Source of the DNA: Natrinema pellirubrum DSM 15624
Lineage (GTDB): Archaea > Halobacteriota > Halobacteria > Halobacteriales > Natrialbaceae
Direction: 5' to 3'
DNA: 64,000 bases
Assembly (NCBI RefSeq): GCF_000230735.2
Contig: NC_019962.1
Coordinates: 3,224,001-3,288,000, forward strand
Shown: positions 1 to 8,182 of the stretch, piece by piece
How positions within the stretch are numbered: position 1 is the first letter of the stretch
Layout of the letters: each line of letters starts with the position of its first letter
The notes under the pieces: model-generated
The model's database searches: none
What the model was told of the DNA's origin: nothing
What the model saw: the letters and a program-made list of their open reading frames with translations, nothing else
Program-made: the position numbers and the translations under genes

Positions 1-676
1 TCGGACGATTCAGGACGCCATCAACCGCGCGCTGGCGGCCGGGACGACCCCCGAGGGCTTTTTCGAACTGGTCGACGACCTCGAGACCGAGGCGCCGCTG
101 CTGGTGATGACGTATTACAACATGATCCTCCAATACGGTTCGGAGCCCGACGTTCGGCCCTTCGTCGAGCGGGCGGCCGAAGCCGGCCTCGCGGGGATCA
201 TCGTTCCCGACCTCCCGGCGGAAGAGGCCGAGCCGCTGCGCGAGGCCTGCGACGACAACGGGCTCGATCTCGTCTTCATCATCGCGCCGACGACCGAGGG
301 CGAGCGTCTGGATCGGATCATGTCCCATGTGTCGGGCTTTGCCTATGTCCAGGCCCGACTCGGGACGACGGGTGCGCGCGAGAACGTCTCGGGCGCGACC
401 CACGAGAGCCTCGAGCGTCTCTCGGAGTACGACGTCCCCAAAGCCGTCGGCTTCGGGGTCAGTAAGGGCGACCACGCCGCGGAGATCGTCGAAGCCGGTG
501 CCGACGGCGTCATCGTCGGCAGCGCGCTGGTCGACATCATCGCTGAGGCCGACACGCCCGCGGACGCGGTGGATCGACTCGAGGCGAAGGCCCGCGAACT
601 CAAGGAAGGCGCGCGCAGCGGCGCGGAAACCGTCACGATCGATCCGGAAGATGCACCGGAACCAGAACAGCCATAA
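1..676 (+). CDS. trpA: Tryptophan synthase alpha chain (5' end outside window)
   Basis: The 224 visible residues, read from base 2, are most of TrpA, the TIM-barrel subunit that cleaves indole-3-glycerol phosphate and channels indole to TrpB. The first visible residues (RTIQDA) match the stretch just after the catalytic loop, so the two catalytic acids (Glu49 and Asp60 in E. coli) should lie upstream of the window. The loop holding the substrate-facing Tyr is seen as [14 protein letters not shown], and the phosphate-binding turns as VGFGVSK and GVIVGSALV. The gene ends 24 bases before the ADH synthase gene on the same strand, a common haloarchaeal pairing of tryptophan and common-aromatic genes; trpB and trpC are therefore expected upstream. 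An acidic tail follows the barrel. Confidence 0.95.
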   Translation, partial: RTIQDAINRALAAGTTPEGFFELVDDLETEAPLLVMTYYNMILQYGSEPDVRPFVERAAEAGLAGIIVPDLPAEEAEPLREACDDNGLDLVFIIAPTTEGERLDRIMSHVSGFAYVQARLGTTGARENVSGATHESLERLSEYDVPKAVGFGVSKGDHAAEIVEAGADGVIVGSALVDIIAEADTPADAVDRLEAKARELKEGARSGAETVTIDPEDAPEPEQP

Positions 677-700
677 CCGCTAGCTTGCTACACTCCCGCA

Positions 701-1495
701 ATGACTACAGGAATCGACGCACGACTCGATCGAATCGGGACGGACGACTCGTACGTGATCGTCCCAATGGACCACGGCATCACAATGGGTGCCGTCCAGG
801 GACTGAAAGACATCGAATCGACGATCGACGGGGTAACCAGCGGCGGTGCCGACGCCGTCCTCACGCAGAAAGGGATCGCGCCCCGCGTTCACGAGAACAA
901 GAACGGAAAGGGCTACATCGTCCATCTCAACGGCTCGACGACGATCGGCCCCGACGAGCAGGACAAGCGACTGACCGGCACCGTCGACGAAGCGGTTCGG
1001 GTCGGTGCCGACGCCGTCTCCTTCCACATCAACGTCGGCTCGAATCACGAGCCCGATCAGATCAGCCAGCTCTCGGAGGTTACCGAGCGGGCCCGTCAGC
1101 TCGGGATGCCGGTCCTGGCGATGGCCTACGCCCGCGGCCCCGGCGTCGACTCGACGGACCCCGAAGCGCTGGGACACGCGGTTCGGCTCGCCGAGGAACT
1201 CGGTGCTGATATCGTCAAGACGGGATACAGCGGCGACGCCGAGAGCTTCCAGCACGTCGTCGAATCGACGCGACTGCCGGTCATCATCGCCGGCGGCTCG
1301 AAGGGAAGCGACCGCGAGACGATCGAGATGGTCCGCGGCACGATGGACGCCGGCGGCGCTGGCATCTCCATGGGTCGCTCGATTTTCCAGCACGAGGACC
1401 CCGAAGCCATCGCCCGGGCCGTCGCGGGCGTCGTCCACGACGATCTCTCGGTCGACGACGCGCTGGCCGAAGCAGGGCTGGCGCTCGAGGCCTGA
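701..1495 (+). CDS. aroA': 2-amino-3,7-dideoxy-D-threo-hept-6-ulosonate (ADH) synthase, DhnA-type aldolase
   Basis: This 264-residue class I aldolase makes ADH, the first step of the archaeal route to 3-dehydroquinate that replaces DAHP synthase. The three residues known to be catalytic in the Methanocaldococcus enzyme (Asp33, Tyr153, Lys184) have clear counterparts: Asp24 in VPMDHG, Tyr143 in MAYARG and the Schiff-base Lys173 in IVKTGY, with nearly the same spacing. The phosphate-binding end reads AGGSKG and GISMGRSIF. It follows trpA closely and is probably co-transcribed with it. The partner enzyme, 3-dehydroquinate synthase II, is encoded about 6.7 kb downstream, not adjacent. A fructose-bisphosphate aldolase role is possible for this family, but the trp context favours ADH synthase. 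Confidence 0.9.
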   Translation: MTTGIDARLDRIGTDDSYVIVPMDHGITMGAVQGLKDIESTIDGVTSGGADAVLTQKGIAPRVHENKNGKGYIVHLNGSTTIGPDEQDKRLTGTVDEAVRVGADAVSFHINVGSNHEPDQISQLSEVTERARQLGMPVLAMAYARGPGVDSTDPEALGHAVRLAEELGADIVKTGYSGDAESFQHVVESTRLPVIIAGGSKGSDRETIEMVRGTMDAGGAGISMGRSIFQHEDPEAIARAVAGVVHDDLSVDDALAEAGLALEA

Positions 1496-1543
1496 TTCTC
1501 GACTCCCGTTCGCTCCGTTGGTCGACGCCGTCCGGTTGCCGGC

Positions 1544-2494
1544 TCAGTGACAGTGCGTGTTCAGATGCACGTCCCGGTCGGCATAGCGCGGACTCAGTTC
1601 GACGGTGGCGTGATCGACGCCGTGGCCGGCGAGTTCGTCGTGGGCCCGCCCGACGACGGCCTCCGCCTCGGCCATCGTCTCGACGCCGGTTTCGACGTGG
1701 ACCGTCGCGACCGTAATTTGACTGCAGATCTGCCACGCGTGGACGTCGTCGACGCGGTCGACGCCGTCGATCGCCTCGAGGTGGGCTCGAATCTCACCGA
1801 TATCCAGCGGCGTCTCGAGGAAGAAGATCGCGCCGCTACCTCGCAGGACCCGGACCGCTGACCACGCGACCACGGCCGCGATCAACCCCGCGGTAATGGG
1901 GTCGACGACGCGGATCCCGGTGACTTCGATCACGAGGACCGAGACGATGACGGCGATCGAGCCGCCGGCGTCGCCGAGCAAGTGATAGAACGCCCCCCTT
2001 TCGTTGAGGCTCATCGCGTCGTCGTGGAGGATGGAGACCGAGCCGACGTTGACCAACAGGCCGCCGACGGCGATGGCGATCGTCGGGCCGGTCCCGATGG
2101 CAACCGGTTCGAGGAATCGCTGGTACGATTCCCAGAGGATGAATCCGACCATCGGGAGGAGAAGCAGGCCGTTCAGGAAGGCCGCGAACGGCTCGAGGCG
2201 GTGGAGGCCGTAGGACCACCGATCGCCGTTACCGTACCCCTCGGCGACGCGGGCGGCGGCGAAGGCCATCACGTACGCCAGCGCGTCGAACAGCATGTGG
2301 ACGGCATCGCTGATGAGCGCGACCGAGCCGAAGGCCAGCCCGCCCGCGAGTTCGACGAGGAAGCCGACGACGTTGACGACGGAGACGGCGGCGAGTTTGC
2401 GGCTGCTCGTGGACCCGCCGCCGTGGCCGTGATCGTGGTCGTGACCCGCGTGTGAACTCGAGTCACGAGCGCGGGTCGACTCGTTGTGACCCAT
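1544..2494 (-). CDS. Cation diffusion facilitator (zinc-type metal exporter)
   Basis: This 316-residue protein has the CDF plan: a His-rich N terminus (HDHDHGHG near residues 18-26), six hydrophobic segments and an acidic cytoplasmic domain with a ferredoxin-like fold. The two intramembrane metal sites are visible as SDAVHMLFDA in helix 2 and HLLGDAGGS in helix 5, the HxxxD pattern of zinc-exporting members. It would expel Zn2+ or a similar divalent ion from the cytoplasm in exchange for protons or potassium. The start MGHNEST was chosen over an in-frame ATG at 2560 because a TATA box at 2521-2528 predicts transcription starting within a few bases of it, giving a leaderless mRNA. The gene is convergent with aroA'. 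Confidence 0.92.
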   Translation of the reverse strand: MGHNESTRARDSSSHAGHDHDHGHGGGSTSSRKLAAVSVVNVVGFLVELAGGLAFGSVALISDAVHMLFDALAYVMAFAAARVAEGYGNGDRWSYGLHRLEPFAAFLNGLLLLPMVGFILWESYQRFLEPVAIGTGPTIAIAVGGLLVNVGSVSILHDDAMSLNERGAFYHLLGDAGGSIAVIVSVLVIEVTGIRVVDPITAGLIAAVVAWSAVRVLRGSGAIFFLETPLDIGEIRAHLEAIDGVDRVDDVHAWQICSQITVATVHVETGVETMAEAEAVVGRAHDELAGHGVDHATVELSPRYADRDVHLNTHCH

Positions 2495-2520
2495 CGTGGA
2501 CCGATCTCGCGGGCGGAGAC

Positions 2521-2528
2521 TTATTAAA
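2521..2528 (-). promoter_or_regulatory. TATA box of the CDF exporter gene
   Basis: On the minus strand the sequence TTTAATAA is centred about 30 bases before the chosen start codon. Archaeal transcription begins about 25-27 bases after the TATA centre, which falls at the ATG. A second AT-rich stretch around 2561-2592 may bind a metal-responsive regulator, but no clear operator repeat is visible. Confidence 0.6.
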
Positions 2529-2667
2529 TCGGCTGCTACAAAACGGCGTTTCGACGGCAATTATTAGCAACTTCTTGCGAGTGAGTTAATAATCGGTCGC
2601 TCTCGGGCGAGCCCGACCTCGTCGAGCGTGCCAAGAGTTACCTCGACACCCGTCGTAGCCCGCGTCC

Positions 2668-3270
2668 GTGTCGGATCCGACGCTCACGACGCGGCCCGTC
2701 GCGCGGACCGCGACGGGACACTGTACGGAACTGCTGTACGACGACGGCGCGAACGACGACGTGTTGATCTGTGCGGCCCACGGTGGCGGGGTCGAACCGG
2801 GGACCGGCGAGCAGGCTCTCGAACTCGCGACCCGGCTGTCCGACGCCAGTTGCTGGGCCTGCCTCGGCTACGACGAAGAGGATGCGTTCGCGGCGTGGCA
2901 TCCGCCCTCGTCGGCCATCGACCCCGCCGACTACCCCCTGTTGTCGGCGATCGCCGACCGCGGCTTCGAGACCGTCATCAGCCTCCACGGGCTCGCCGAC
3001 GATCGGGTCGTCGTCGGCGGCGGGGTCGACGCCCCTGTCAAGCGACGCGTGTGCCACCGCCTCGAGCCCGCGGTCTCTCCCCCCGTCGAGGCGGCGTCGG
3101 ACGGCCCCTACGCCGGCGTCAGTCCGGCCAACTTCGTCAACTGGCTCGCCGATGGGGACCGGGGCGGGCTCCAGTTGGAGCAGGGGCCCGCGGTCCGCGA
3201 CGGCGAGCGCGAGGCGGTCGTCGCCGCGCTCGAGGCCCTCGTCGAAGACGGCGGCTGCCGACCGGTCTGA
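2668..3270 (+). CDS. Poly-gamma-glutamate hydrolase family protein (DUF867/PghP-like)
   Basis: This 200-residue protein, starting at GTG, resembles the PghP family founded by a phage enzyme that cuts poly-gamma-glutamate and has a zinc-carboxypeptidase-like fold. The likely metal-binding motifs are AAHGGGVEPGT near residues 36-46, SLHGLAD near residue 110, and the late acidic strand GLQLEQG. Some haloarchaea of the Natrialba group secrete poly-gamma-glutamate, so a polymer-trimming role is conceivable. No signal peptide is seen, however, which suggests a cytoplasmic role or a different substrate. It stands alone, divergent from the CDF exporter and convergent with the NUP-family gene. Confidence 0.7.
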   Translation: MSDPTLTTRPVARTATGHCTELLYDDGANDDVLICAAHGGGVEPGTGEQALELATRLSDASCWACLGYDEEDAFAAWHPPSSAIDPADYPLLSAIADRGFETVISLHGLADDRVVVGGGVDAPVKRRVCHRLEPAVSPPVEAASDGPYAGVSPANFVNWLADGDRGGLQLEQGPAVRDGEREAVVAALEALVEDGGCRPV

Positions 3271-3285
3271 GTCGGGCGTGTCGCG

Positions 3286-4233
3286 TCAGCTGTCGAGTCC
3301 GAGCGGGTCCGCGGCGACGAGGTCGTCGACGACCGCACCGGCGGCGCGGGCGGCGTTGTCGATCGCCAACTCGCGGCTCGCATCGGTGCCATCGAAGCTC
3401 TCGGCGGCCGACTGACCGGGTGCCGGCCGGTCGTAGTTGGCCACCGCCCGCACGCTCAGGTAGCGCTCGAGCCGGTCGAACCGCTCGAGGGCCGTTGCCG
3501 TCGCTGCATCCTCCATCTGGGTCGCGAGGAACGGAGCGACGCCATATGCCTCACAGAGCCACGCGACCTCGCGGGCCCGCTCGCGACCGTGCCAGAACTC
3601 GTCGCCGCAGACGCTGGTCCCCGTCTCGACGGTCGGGCCTGCCGCCGGCGCGTCGGGATACTGCCGCTGGGACGCCCGGACGGCGTCGTCAGACCGCAGG
3701 TCGACGCTCGCGGCGACCGACTGCGCGCGCTCGACGAGTCGGGGCTCGAGGCGGTGGACGTAGTCGCGGGGCCGATACGCGAGGAGATCGATCCGATCGG
3801 CCGGGTCGTCGTCCGCGGGACTCGCGTCGGCGTCTCCGCGGTCCCAGCGGTGTTTACGGTCCCAGTCGACGATCGCGTCGGCGACGACGACCGAACCGAG
3901 CGCGGTCCGGTCCGGCGGGCCGCCGGCGATCCCCGTCGAGACGACGTAGGCCGACGAGAGGTCGACGCCGGGGGCCGCAAGCAGGGCGGTGACGGTCGTC
4001 GCGGCGTCGCTCTTGCCGATCCCGGTCGTCGTGACGGCGACGCCGTCCTCGGCCACGTACAGCGGCGTGTCCGTCCCGGGGACCGCGACGGCGTCGGTGA
4101 TCGCGGCGCGCTCGAGCCACGGACGGCGTTCGGTAAGCGGCGGGTCGGCGACCGCCGGGATCACGAGCGCGGACGGTCGGACAGGTGCGTCGGGGTCGGG
4201 GATACGGGGCGTCGGGAGATCGCGGTCGCTCAT
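3286..4233 (-). CDS. NUP-family purine nucleoside permease/phosphorylase-like protein
   Basis: This 315-residue protein matches the NUP family (named for a Candida nucleoside permease), whose members have a nucleoside phosphorylase-like fold. Recognisable segments are STGIAGGPPDRTALGSVV, the block SVCGDEFWHGRERAREVAW, TQMEDAATATALERFDRL and VANYDRPAPGQSAAES near the C terminus. There is no transmembrane segment, which argues for a soluble nucleoside-binding or nucleoside-cleaving protein and not a true permease. The start MSDRDLPTP was chosen because the upstream in-frame extension is basic and low in acidic residues, unlike haloarchaeal coding sequence. It is divergent from the SprT-like gene. 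Confidence 0.75.
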   Translation of the reverse strand: MSDRDLPTPRIPDPDAPVRPSALVIPAVADPPLTERRPWLERAAITDAVAVPGTDTPLYVAEDGVAVTTTGIGKSDAATTVTALLAAPGVDLSSAYVVSTGIAGGPPDRTALGSVVVADAIVDWDRKHRWDRGDADASPADDDPADRIDLLAYRPRDYVHRLEPRLVERAQSVAASVDLRSDDAVRASQRQYPDAPAAGPTVETGTSVCGDEFWHGRERAREVAWLCEAYGVAPFLATQMEDAATATALERFDRLERYLSVRAVANYDRPAPGQSAAESFDGTDASRELAIDNAARAAGAVVDDLVAADPLGLDS

Positions 4234-4312
4234 CGGGTTCGACTCGGGACCGGCGGCGCAAGTATCCCGCCGTTCCGGAAGGATTTCGGCCTCGCCGTTC
4301 CTCGGTCGGTCC

Positions 4313-4885
4313 GTGACGGACGACGCCGACCACACCCTCGCCGACGAGATCCTCGCCCGCGCGCGGATCCACGCCCGCGAGGTCGTCGCCGAACACGACC
4401 TGCCGGTCGACCTCGAGGCACTCGAGTGGGCGGTCTCGACGCGGGCCAAACGGCGGGCGGGTGCGTGTCGATGGGACGCCGAGACCGAAACGGCGACGAT
4501 CGTACTGGCGCGGCGGGCCTACGAGGCCTACGAGTGGCCCGCCTTCGCGGGAATCGTCAGACACGAACTCGTCCACGCCTGGGAGTTCCAGGCGTTCGGC
4601 GAGTCGGGTCACGGGTCGCGGTTTCGCGAGCGGGCCGCCGCGCTCGAGGCGCCACGGCACTGCGAGGAGTTCGCCGACCCGCGCTACGTCCTGCGGTGTC
4701 TCGAGCCGGAGTGTGACTGGCACGCGAAGCGCCACCGGGCGTCGAAGCCGGTCAAATCGCCCGACGGCTACCGCTGTGGGGCCTGCGGTGGGTCCTACGA
4801 GGTCGAACACGTCGACAGCGGCCGGACGTGGACGACCGCCGGCGGCTACGGCGGCGCGAAAGCGGCGCTGAGCGAGGAGTGGTAG
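4313..4885 (+). CDS. SprT-like zinc metalloprotease domain protein
   Basis: This 190-residue protein (GTG start, VTDDADHTL) carries the SprT-like peptidase motif HELVHAWEF, whose two His residues and Glu form the HExxH zinc site. A third His occurs downstream in SGHGSRFRERA. A C-terminal zinc ribbon has one Cys pair in LRCLEPECDW and another in YRCGACGG. SprT-like proteins include the DNA-protein crosslink protease Spartan; whether the archaeal form acts on crosslinked proteins is not known. Its start lies 79 bases from the divergent NUP-family gene, and a separately transcribed hypothetical gene follows. Confidence 0.85.
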   Translation: MTDDADHTLADEILARARIHAREVVAEHDLPVDLEALEWAVSTRAKRRAGACRWDAETETATIVLARRAYEAYEWPAFAGIVRHELVHAWEFQAFGESGHGSRFRERAAALEAPRHCEEFADPRYVLRCLEPECDWHAKRHRASKPVKSPDGYRCGACGGSYEVEHVDSGRTWTTAGGYGGAKAALSEEW

Positions 4886-4960
4886 GCGGGCCGCTCGAGC
4901 GGGGAACCGAACCGGTGCGAGCGCGGAAGGCTTATTCGACTCACACTACCTGTTTCGAGT

Positions 4961-5494
4961 ATGGGAATACTCGATCTCATGCTGGGCAGTCCGGGCGAGG
5001 GCGAACAGGGCGTCGCGGCCAAGTCGTACACGCTGCCGAAAGAGACCCACGAGTTCGTCTACCCCGTCGCGGTCCGGCGCGCGGAGGTCGAGGCCTTCGC
5101 GGAGCTACTTGCGGCCGAGGCCGACGCCCCGGCGCTCGAGGGCGGCACCGAGGACGTCCAGGCGGTTCTCGACGGGATGATCGAAGAGGGCGCGGTCGAC
5201 GCCGAAGAACTGACCGAACGGATGCAGGGGCCCCGCGGCGAGGTCGAGCCCGTGATCGAGGACTGGCAGGCGCGTCTCGAGGGCGACATCGGCGTAGTCT
5301 ACGCCCGGCCGGGCACCTACGAGAACCTGCTGGCGTTCGTGAAGTTCTGTAAGCGCCGCGACGACGATACGAGCGACGAGTTCACGGTTCCGGAGAACTT
5401 CGCCGACGCGGCCGCCCTGCTCAAGCGCCTCGAGACGGGGACCGACACCCAGTACCGGGCCGTGATCCATACCGACCTCCTGCCCGACGAGTAG
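4961..5494 (+). CDS. Conserved haloarchaeal protein of unknown function
   Basis: This is a 177-residue acidic, soluble protein whose function I do not recognise. It begins MGILDLMLGSPGEGEQG and has a mostly helical middle (residues about 50-105) and a C-terminal half with GDIGVVYARPGTYENLLAFV. Codon use and amino-acid composition match the neighbouring genes, so it is native. A TATA-like stretch (gcttattcg, about 4930) sits some 27 bases before the start codon, implying its own leaderless transcript. It is convergent with the HAD phosphatase gene, the stop codons being only a few bases apart. No catalytic motif, signal peptide or membrane segment is visible. Confidence 0.8.
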   Translation: MGILDLMLGSPGEGEQGVAAKSYTLPKETHEFVYPVAVRRAEVEAFAELLAAEADAPALEGGTEDVQAVLDGMIEEGAVDAEELTERMQGPRGEVEPVIEDWQARLEGDIGVVYARPGTYENLLAFVKFCKRRDDDTSDEFTVPENFADAAALLKRLETGTDTQYRAVIHTDLLPDE

Positions 5495-5497
5495 CGA

Positions 5498-6169
5498 TCA
5501 GACGATCGTGTCGAAGGCCTCGAGCGACGCGAGTTCGTAGGTCGGCTCGTGATCGCGCGGACCGTCGGCGTCGGTCGCCAACCACGCCGAGTCCAGCCCC
5601 ATCGCGTTGGCTCCGGCGATATCGGCATGGAGGGAGTCGCCGACGTGGATCGCCGCGTCCGGCCCGACCTCGAGTTCGGCCAGCGCGTGTTCGAAGGGGG
5701 CCGCGTGCGGTTTCGGGTGGATCCCAGCACTTGGCTCCGTGAAGACACGGACGTCGAACGCGTCCGCAATGTCCAGCGCCCGCAGTTTCTGCGTTTGTGT
5801 CTCCCGACCGCCGTTCGTAATAAGTCCGACCCGCCCCCGGTCGCGGGCGGACTCGAGGGCTGCCTTCGCGCCCGGGCGGAACTCGACGGCGGTCGGATCC
5901 CGCGCCGCGAGGTACTCGGCGGCGAGTCGCGGGGCGACGGCGGTGTCGACGCCCGCTCGCGTCGCCACTTCGGTAAAGAGGTTGTCGTAGAACTCACGGT
6001 CGGTCTCGGCGGTCGGCAGGACCGGGACCGCAGCGCGCAGGTCCGCCGGCGTACAGAACGGCTCGCGGCCGGCCCGGTGGAAAGTCGACTCGAGCAGGGC
6101 CTCGGCGTCTTGGGTCGAGGTACAGAGGGTGTGATCGAGATCGAAACAGATCGCGTCGTAGGCGGCCAT
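5498..6169 (-). CDS. HAD-family hydrolase (phosphatase)
   Basis: This 223-residue HAD-superfamily protein has motif I as FDLDHTLCTS (the two Asp residues are nucleophile and acid), motif II as LITNG (Thr), motif III Lys in the HPKPHAAPF region and motif IV as IHVGDSLHADIAGA. The helical cap lies between motifs I and II, as in the phosphoglycolate phosphatase and (S)-2-haloacid dehalogenase class. The substrate cannot be told from sequence; small phosphorylated metabolites are likely. The start MAAYDAICFD was chosen because motif I normally lies within the first 15 residues. It is convergent with the preceding hypothetical gene and followed upstream by a 309-base non-coding stretch containing a repeat. 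Confidence 0.88.
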   Translation of the reverse strand: MAAYDAICFDLDHTLCTSTQDAEALLESTFHRAGREPFCTPADLRAAVPVLPTAETDREFYDNLFTEVATRAGVDTAVAPRLAAEYLAARDPTAVEFRPGAKAALESARDRGRVGLITNGGRETQTQKLRALDIADAFDVRVFTEPSAGIHPKPHAAPFEHALAELEVGPDAAIHVGDSLHADIAGANAMGLDSAWLATDADGPRDHEPTYELASLEAFDTIV

Positions 6170-6258
6170 TCGAGTACGTATAGGGGCGAGGGCGTTCTGA
6201 ACGTTTCGCCGACTAGACGCTCGAGTCGCGATCGAAAACGGTGGTACCGCCAACAGCC

Positions 6259-6366
6259 TGAAAGCCCCGACCGGGCTCGCGGGCTGCGACTCGCTGTGCG
6301 CTTCGCTCACTCCGTTCGCTCCAGTGCTTCCGTCGTCTCGCCTCGCGACCCCGGTCGCCCCTTTCA
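6259..6366 (+). repeat. Palindromic intergenic element with GAAAG/CTTTC ends
   Basis: The 309-base gap between the HAD gene and the regulator holds an element whose ends are near-perfect inverted repeats: TGAAAGCCCCGACCGGG on the left, and CCCGGTCG followed by CCCCTTTCA on the right. The interior is rich in the words GCTTCGCTCACTCCGTTCGC, typical of haloarchaeal dispersed intergenic elements. A second hairpin follows at 6369-6385 (CCCACC, loop of five, GGTGGG). The rest of the gap shows nothing else beyond a promoter-like AT-rich stretch (ttatttttac) at about 6450-6460 for the next gene. It may be a small non-autonomous mobile element. Confidence 0.55.
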
Positions 6367-6478
6367 GTCCCACCCGGACGGTGGGATGGTCGGGCTGCCG
6401 AAACTCGCCGGGTTCGGGGTCGACTCGAGCCCACCGTCGATCCGCAGCAGTTATTTTTACTGACGAGTCCCACTCCGT

Positions 6479-7333
6479 ATGGATGTCGTCAAGCGAGTCC
6501 ACGTCGTCCCGCTGGGCTACGAGTTCGATCGGATCCTCGAGCCGATCCGGGACCAGCGGGCGGATTTGGTCTACCTGCTCGAGGACGAGGGGGCCGGTGG
6601 GCGGCGAGCAAGCGGGGCGGACCGCGGCGTCGAGGAGCGAAACGCGACGGCGACGGCCGACTATCACGAGGAACTCCGCGCGGAACTCGAGTCCATCGTC
6701 CCCGAGGTCCGGACCAGGGAGTGTGACCTGACGGACGTCTACGCCGTCCTCGGGGACGTGACGACGATCGCGGACGTCCACGCCGAGGACCAGGTGTACG
6801 TCAACGTCTCCGGCGCGGGGACGATCCCGGCGATCGGCGCGACCATCGCGTGTATGGATGTCTCGACGGACGCTCACGCCTACTACGTCGAGCCCGCCGA
6901 GTACGCCCACGACGGAACGACCGAGCCGGTCTCGTTCGGCCTCGACGAAATCGAAGAGGTTCCGACCTACCCCATCGAATCGCCGACCCGCGACCAGGTC
7001 GCGATCATGGAGTTCCTCGCCGAGCCGAGCGCGTGGGAGGGGTTTCACGACGACCGGACCGCTCCGCCGAAGAAGAAAGACCTCATCGAGTACGCGCGGG
7101 ATCGGGACCTCGCGTTCATGGCCGATCGGCGCTCGCCCGACGAGCGGGCCGGCGAGGACAAGGGTGCCTTCCGCGTCCTCGACAGTCACGTCCTCGAGCC
7201 CCTCTCGGAGGACGGCTACGTCACGATCGAGTCGGTCGGCCGCCGCCGTGTCGTCGAACTAACCGAGCGCGGCGAGAACGCCTACCGGGCGTTCCGGCAC
7301 AAGCTCATGGACGAGGGCGGCGACCGACGGTAG
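6479..7333 (+). CDS. HFX_2341-family regulator: CARF-like sensor domain plus winged helix
   Basis: This 284-residue protein has two parts. Residues 1-150 form a Rossmann-like domain resembling the CARF sensors of Csa3-type regulators, with RVHVVPLGYEFDRIL at the start and the glycine-rich ligand loop VYVNVSGAGTIPAIGAT near residue 105. Residues 180-280 form a DNA-binding winged helix, ending in VVELTERGENAYRAFRH. CARF domains bind cyclic oligoadenylates or related nucleotides. No CRISPR-cas gene is nearby, so the ligand is open. The promoter-like ttatttttac lies about 25 bases before the start. Related haloarchaeal proteins are annotated as DUF6293/HFX_2341 family transcriptional regulators. 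Confidence 0.8.
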   Translation: MDVVKRVHVVPLGYEFDRILEPIRDQRADLVYLLEDEGAGGRRASGADRGVEERNATATADYHEELRAELESIVPEVRTRECDLTDVYAVLGDVTTIADVHAEDQVYVNVSGAGTIPAIGATIACMDVSTDAHAYYVEPAEYAHDGTTEPVSFGLDEIEEVPTYPIESPTRDQVAIMEFLAEPSAWEGFHDDRTAPPKKKDLIEYARDRDLAFMADRRSPDERAGEDKGAFRVLDSHVLEPLSEDGYVTIESVGRRRVVELTERGENAYRAFRHKLMDEGGDRR

Positions 7334-7368
7334 TCAGAGAGGGAGCATCAGCGGGGGTCGGGGGCGGT

Positions 7369-7971
7369 TCAGTTCTCGTCGGTCTCGCCGTCGTCCTCGT
7401 GAACGAGCGCGTACAGCCGCGGCCCCAGCCGGGCGAACGCGAGGTCGGCCTCGAGGCGCTCGACGTGGGCCCGTAGCGCCGCCGGTTCGAGTCCCGGGTG
7501 TTCGTAGTCGGTGCTGGGGTCGAGATGCCAGCGCGCGCGAGCGAGGAGGACGGGCGCGGCGTCAGCGAGGCGCGAACCCGGGAGTTCGGGGCCAGCGTTG
7601 CGGTCGCGTTCGACGGCGGTCAGGACCTCTCGGGCCACGAGGAGCGCGCGACGCAGCGAGCGGGTCGCGTCGGCGTCGGCGGGCGACCCGAGATGCGACG
7701 CCAGCAGTTCGTCGGCGGCGACGACCCGCTCGGGGTCGACATCGAACGCGGCGGCGATCTCCGCGCGATCGGGTTCGCCGGCGTCAGTCCGGCGGGCGGC
7801 GAGTCGAACCGCACCGAGGACGGCGGCGGTCCGATCGTACGCCAGCGTCGCCAGTTCGCCGGCGTGGTCGAACGCCGCACGGGCGACCGCGGCGGCAGGC
7901 TCCACCTCGAGTCGGCGGGCGGCGCAGTCGATCGACGGTGCGGCTTCGGCCTCGAGGTGTCGCTGACCCAT
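7369..7971 (-). CDS. Haloarchaeal protein with possible TFIIB-like cyclin fold
   Basis: This is a 200-residue acidic helical protein beginning MGQRHLEAEAAPS. Residues about 15-75 look like a cyclin repeat of TFB: a helix with TAAVLGAVRLAARRTD stands where TFB has its AAAVYAAALLT helix, followed by AEIAAAFDVDPERVVAADEL, like the HTH part of the repeat. No zinc ribbon and no second clear cyclin repeat are present, so it is not a complete initiation factor. It could be a TFB-derived regulator or simply an unrelated helical protein. The start ATG at 7971 follows a TATA-like stretch near 7996-8003. It is divergent from aroB'. Confidence 0.65.
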   Translation of the reverse strand: MGQRHLEAEAAPSIDCAARRLEVEPAAAVARAAFDHAGELATLAYDRTAAVLGAVRLAARRTDAGEPDRAEIAAAFDVDPERVVAADELLASHLGSPADADATRSLRRALLVAREVLTAVERDRNAGPELPGSRLADAAPVLLARARWHLDPSTDYEHPGLEPAALRAHVERLEADLAFARLGPRLYALVHEDDGETDEN

Positions 7972-8182
7972 ACTCGAACGCTCTCCCGGACATGTATTAT
8001 CAGCTATCCTGAAAGTATCGTTACTATCGTTACTATCGCAGGTGTCGAGGTAATTGGTACGAAACAGAATATCATCACGGCGAATCGATCGCGAGCGGTC
8101 GAGTCGGCGGGGAATCACCGACCGAACCGACGTCCCTGCCCGATCCGCCACGTTCAAGCCGGTTCCCTTCGAGAGTCGATTC

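Noticed and set aside
5498-7189. 563-codon reading of the HAD gene extending through the repeat and into the regulator gene
   Set aside because: The HAD motif I would then lie 350 residues in. The upstream part is antisense to the CARF-like regulator and passes through a palindromic element.
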